In this document: piece after piece, positions 61,107 through 63,641 of the stretch | Numbering within the stretch: position 1 is the stretch's first letter | Layout of the letters: the number at the start of each line of letters is the position of its first letter | Assembly: GCA_017619975.1 (NCBI GenBank) | Contig: JAFZRH010000080.1 | Span: 1 to 63,641, forward strand | Source: Lachnospiraceae bacterium | GTDB lineage: Bacteria; Bacillota; Clostridia; Lachnospirales; Lachnospiraceae | Direction of reading: 5' to 3' | DNA: 63,641 bases | The notes under the pieces: generated by a model | What the model was told of the DNA's origin: nothing | Database searches by the model: none | The model's input: the letters and a program-made list of their open reading frames with translations, nothing else | Translations under genes and position numbers: made by a program

Positions 61107-62009
61107 TTATTCCGGCGAGGTCCGCTGCACGCCCCAGATCCCGAAAAGGATCAGGGCGCAGCAAACAAGGCTCAGCCAGGAAAACGGTTCTTTTAATAAA
61201 ACGGCGCCGGCGAAAACGGAGACGGCGGTCGTCAGGTTGCTGAAGACACTCTCCCTGGCGACGCTCAGATAGGTCAGGGCGTAGCCGGAGAAGAAATAAC
61301 AGACGACGGAGGCGATCGGCGCCAGATACAGGATCGCGCCCAGATAGGCAGGTTCGCGAAGCGGCGCCAGGTATGCCGAAAAGTTCCCCTGCACCTGAAA
61401 AAGAGCAATTCCCGTAAATATGACGGCGCCGAGCCCCAGCATCGCCCAGGCTCTTTCAAAAGGAGAAAAACTGTCGGAAAGGGAGCGGCTCAGCAGCGAA
61501 TAGGCGGAGGCTGCCGCGACCGCGATGACAAGAGAGATCAGACCGATCCAGTCCAGCGTGCCGCTGCTGCGGCTGAGCAGGCCGATCCCGATCACGCCGC
61601 CGACGGAAAGAAGACTGAAAACAAGCTGCCCGGCTGTGGGCTTTTCGCCGAGGAAAGGGGCAGCAGCAAAAGTGGCGGCGATGGGGATCATGGCGATCAT
61701 GACGCCCGAGAATATGGTGCTGGAATGCAGGATCCCGTACTGCTCGCCGATAAAATAGACGACGGGTTCCATCAGGCCTAAAAGCAGCAGCAGTCCTACG
61801 GGTTTGTTCTTCAGATCCACACGGACGCGGCGCGAAAGCAGCACCAGGTTCATGAGCAGAAAAGCCGCAAGAAAGCGGTGGCTCAGCAGCTGGAAGACCG
61901 TCCCGTGGTTTAAGGCCGTGCGGGAAGCCATGAAACTGAAGCCCCAGAGAACGTGGCATAGGATGGTGGCCAGCAGGGCCTTTGTCTGATTGCTGTCTTT
62001 GGCGGTCAA
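61107..62009 (-). CDS. EamA/DMT-superfamily transporter
   Basis: 300 residues, ten helices in two EamA repeats (first ILCHVLWGFSFMASRTALN; second ASAYSLLSRSLSDSFSPFE-AWAM). Exporters of amino acids or metabolites. The start is TTG with GGGAG before it; the next in-frame ATG would cut the first helix. 24 bases after the next gene's start region, so it may be cotranscribed with the GNAT gene. Confidence 0.88.
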   Translation of the reverse strand: MTAKDSNQTKALLATILCHVLWGFSFMASRTALNHGTVFQLLSHRFLAAFLLMNLVLLSRRVRVDLKNKPVGLLLLLGLMEPVVYFIGEQYGILHSSTIFSGVMIAMIPIAATFAAAPFLGEKPTAGQLVFSLLSVGGVIGIGLLSRSSGTLDWIGLISLVIAVAAASAYSLLSRSLSDSFSPFERAWAMLGLGAVIFTGIALFQVQGNFSAYLAPLREPAYLGAILYLAPIASVVCYFFSGYALTYLSVARESVFSNLTTAVSVFAGAVLLKEPFSWLSLVCCALILFGIWGVQRTSPE

Positions 62010-62056
62010 AGCGTCATCTCCCGGGGGTTTTTTCGCGCAGAAGGGATCCTTTGCGC

Positions 62057-62788
62057 TCAGCTCAGGAATCGCCTGATATACCGTTCGCTCATGTTCAGGC
62101 GGTCCATGATGATCATCACGTCGCAGCAGTTGAATTCGTAATCGATGAAGCCGTTCTGCGAAACTCTGGCGCCGATTTTGAGATATGCCCGGAGCAGACC
62201 GGGCATGCCTGCTTTGGACATGACCAGATCCTGCTCGGTTCCGTATTCGAAGGTGTTATGCGTTGCCCACACGTTGTGTTTTTCGGAGCGGTAGTGCTGG
62301 TTCAGCACGGAAGTGCAAAGAATATGAGCGTCCGGATCCGTGCCGTGAAGGGAGCAGGTACCGAAGATGTAGCGCAGCTGCTGATCCCGGGCATAGGAGA
62401 CTACGCCCCGCCAGAGGAGGCCGATGATGCCGCCGCTCTGATGTTCCGGATGGACCACCGCCCGGCTGGCCTCGATGATGCCCTCGGGATCCGCCCGCAG
62501 CGCGGAAATGTCGAACTCCTCTTCGGATTTATACGGCCTTCCCTTTAACGTCTTTTCCGTCGCCACCCGGTAGGTGCCGATGATCCGGCCTGTCCTTTTA
62601 TCGATAGCCAGGATCGAATCGGAAAAAGCATCCCAGCCGTCGTCATCCAGCCCGTCCGGGTCGTTCTTTTTTTCATCAAAGTCTTTCAGAAGGAAATCAT
62701 AGCGAAGCCGCTGGACCTCCCGCAGCTCGTCCTTGCTGCCGGGATCCAGCAGTTTGATCAGATATTCGGCTGTTTCAATATGATCCAT
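62057..62788 (-). CDS. OlsB/hemolysin-like acyl-ACP-dependent N-acyltransferase
   Basis: 243 residues. EVQRLRYDFLLKDFDEKKN, DSILAIDKRTGRIIGTYRV, EEEFDISALRADPEGIIEASRAVVHPEHQSGGII and LLWRGVVSYARDQQLRYIFG match Acetyltransf_5 enzymes that acylate ornithine or related amines. No other ornithine-lipid gene (OlsA-like) is adjacent, though a PlsC-type enzyme lies at 41399. ATG preceded by GGGAG. Confidence 0.8.
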   Translation of the reverse strand: MDHIETAEYLIKLLDPGSKDELREVQRLRYDFLLKDFDEKKNDPDGLDDDGWDAFSDSILAIDKRTGRIIGTYRVATEKTLKGRPYKSEEEFDISALRADPEGIIEASRAVVHPEHQSGGIIGLLWRGVVSYARDQQLRYIFGTCSLHGTDPDAHILCTSVLNQHYRSEKHNVWATHNTFEYGTEQDLVMSKAGMPGLLRAYLKIGARVSQNGFIDYEFNCCDVMIIMDRLNMSERYIRRFLS

Positions 62789-62900
62789 GGATTCTCCCTT
62801 CCCTGTCCGGTCCCGGCGTCAGCAGTCCTGCCTGTCCATCATATCATATTTTTTCCCGAAACAGAGCAGGAACTTTTCGGTTCCTGAAAAGACTGCTCAT

Positions 62901-63206
62901 TTAAAGACAATAATCTATTTTCCAATCATCAAAGCTGATTCCGCCTATCTGTATCAAAACGATCTCATTCCATCGGTCCTTGATGGATTTGCCGTCAAAA
63001 ATCGGAGCTTCAAAGAGCTCTTTTGCGGTTTTACACTCCCAACCGTCTTCTATGTCACAGCAGCCTGCCCAGTAAGGCACTTCATATTGCGGCAAATATC
63101 CGATAAAATGCTCCGCTTTATTCGGATCCGTTTTGAAACAGAAAGAAGTTTCATCAATGTTTCGGCACTTTCTGTCAAACAGATCAAACAATGTTTCGTA
63201 ATTCAT
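62901..63206 (-). CDS. Hypothetical small protein (immunity-protein-like composition)
   Basis: 101 residues: acidic and aromatic, ending FDDWKIDYCL, no signal peptide or helix. A weak GAGAAG precedes the ATG. Small acidic tryptophan-rich proteins of this sort often accompany polymorphic toxins or SMI1/KNR4-type immunity genes, but no toxin is present. Base composition is visibly lower in GC than the neighbours, hinting at transfer. Confidence 0.6.
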   Translation of the reverse strand: MNYETLFDLFDRKCRNIDETSFCFKTDPNKAEHFIGYLPQYEVPYWAGCCDIEDGWECKTAKELFEAPIFDGKSIKDRWNEIVLIQIGGISFDDWKIDYCL

Positions 63207-63236
63207 GATAATTTGCTTCTCATTCTTCTGAACTCT

Positions 63237-63641
63237 TCATCTGTCCAGACGAATTCCCGTCACCCCATACAGAGTCAGCGTACCATCGCTTAGTGTCAGG
63301 TCTGCATCGAGGTCCTTGATGCCAAAGCAGTTTTCGCCCAACGGGTAAAGCCGCAGCTCAGGTGCCCTCCCGTCGTCGTTTGCCCGTGCGTACAGCTCCC
63401 CGCCTTTCAGGAAGATCTCTTCGATGCGGAAGTCCCCGATGGCATAGTCGTATTTTCCGCAGAGGGCGGCCCAGCCGCTCTTGTCCGGGTTCTGAATGGC
63501 GAGCTCCTCGATGCAGCGAACTTTCCCCGGTTCTTTATTCCTCGTGATTGCTTTCAAGCCTTTGGAAAAGGACTGCCAGGCCCGCTCATCCCGCACGTCG
63601 CGGCAGCGGAGGCGGATCAAAACACGGTCTGCGTCCACAAA
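63237..63641 (-). CDS. C-terminal fragment, possible serine hydrolase (beta-lactamase-type) tail
   Basis: At least 133 residues, reading frame open at the window edge. ELRLYPLGENCFGIKDLDADLTLSDGTL-type beta sheet ends, then GVTGIRLDR. This lipocalin-like tail resembles the C-terminus of class-C beta-lactamase-like serine hydrolases, but no catalytic motif is in the window, so the assignment is tentative. Confidence 0.4.
   Translation of the reverse strand, partial: FVDADRVLIRLRCRDVRDERAWQSFSKGLKAITRNKEPGKVRCIEELAIQNPDKSGWAALCGKYDYAIGDFRIEEIFLKGGELYARANDDGRAPELRLYPLGENCFGIKDLDADLTLSDGTLTLYGVTGIRLDR

Overview
The window is GC-rich DNA from a Gram-positive, anaerobic-looking member of the Bacillota, most likely a gut-type Clostridia (Oscillospirales or Lachnospirales-like). 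Supporting signs are AGGAGG-type ribosome binding sites, many lipoproteins with Thr/Gln/Ala/Pro-rich linkers after the lipobox, a BspA-type leucine-rich surface protein with choline-binding-like repeats, a type III glutamine synthetase, rubredoxin, an Rrf2/IscR-type regulator beside NifS/NifU, and Ktr/Kdp-type potassium genes. No rRNA, tRNA, CRISPR array, prophage or insertion sequence was recognised. Genes are tightly packed, and many overlap by 4 or 8 bases.

Layout. 1-9.7 kb: the end of enolase, a membrane protein, a nucleotidyltransferase, a large LRR/cell-wall-binding protein, a two-component system (minus strand), a rubredoxin/GlsB pair and a YitT protein. 9.7-18.9 kb: one nine-gene carbohydrate operon (aldolase, dehydrogenase, GGDGT-type kinase, two ABC permeases, binding lipoprotein, TIM-barrel isomerase, ADP-ribosylglycohydrolase-like enzyme, MFS carrier) behind a perfect 21-bp palindromic operator. 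19-29.3 kb: an envelope amino-acid-derivative locus with an orphan lipoprotein, a lipoprotein gamma-glutamyltranspeptidase, two copies of a three-gene module (ion-transporter-type permease, 48-residue two-helix microprotein, membrane-anchored AstE/AspA-like zinc hydrolase), a DUF6305-like lipoprotein between the copies, and a third, lipoprotein-form zinc hydrolase. 29.3-33.9 kb: cysteine and Fe-S assembly genes (cysE, an Rrf2 regulator divergent from nifS-nifU-cysK). 34-38.9 kb: a minus-strand potassium operon (ktrB, ktrA, a 53-residue membrane microprotein, a KdpD lacking its usual N-terminal ATP-binding domain, kdpE).

39.2-50.1 kb is mostly minus-strand accessory genes: TSUP permease, class-I glutamine amidotransferase-like hydrolase, acyltransferase, DUF1294, EEP hydrolase, DUF362 protein, nucleotidyltransferase and ProX-type deacylase. 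It ends in an unusual pair: an ECF sigma factor overlapping a gene for a transmembrane serpin that sits where an anti-sigma factor would be expected. 50.2-58.7 kb: a LysR regulator, then plus-strand pyrG-guaA-glutamine synthetase III-glmS, in which glutamine synthetase III is split by an in-frame TAA followed at once by ATG. 58.7-63.6 kb: diaminopropionate ammonia-lyase, two acetyl/acyltransferases, a DMT exporter, an unknown protein and a truncated C-terminus at the window edge.

Non-coding structure of note: a family of 160-215 bp palindromic elements with a conserved asymmetric hairpin loop (30.5 and 58.7 kb, with degenerate relatives at 44.1 and 47.9 kb); a second family bounded by inverted GTGTCAT ends (39.1, 51.1 and 56.8 kb); and two promoters whose -35 box lies in or at the loop of the preceding hairpin. 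The strongest candidates for undescribed biology are the sigma factor-transmembrane serpin pair and the duplicated permease-microprotein-zinc hydrolase system.
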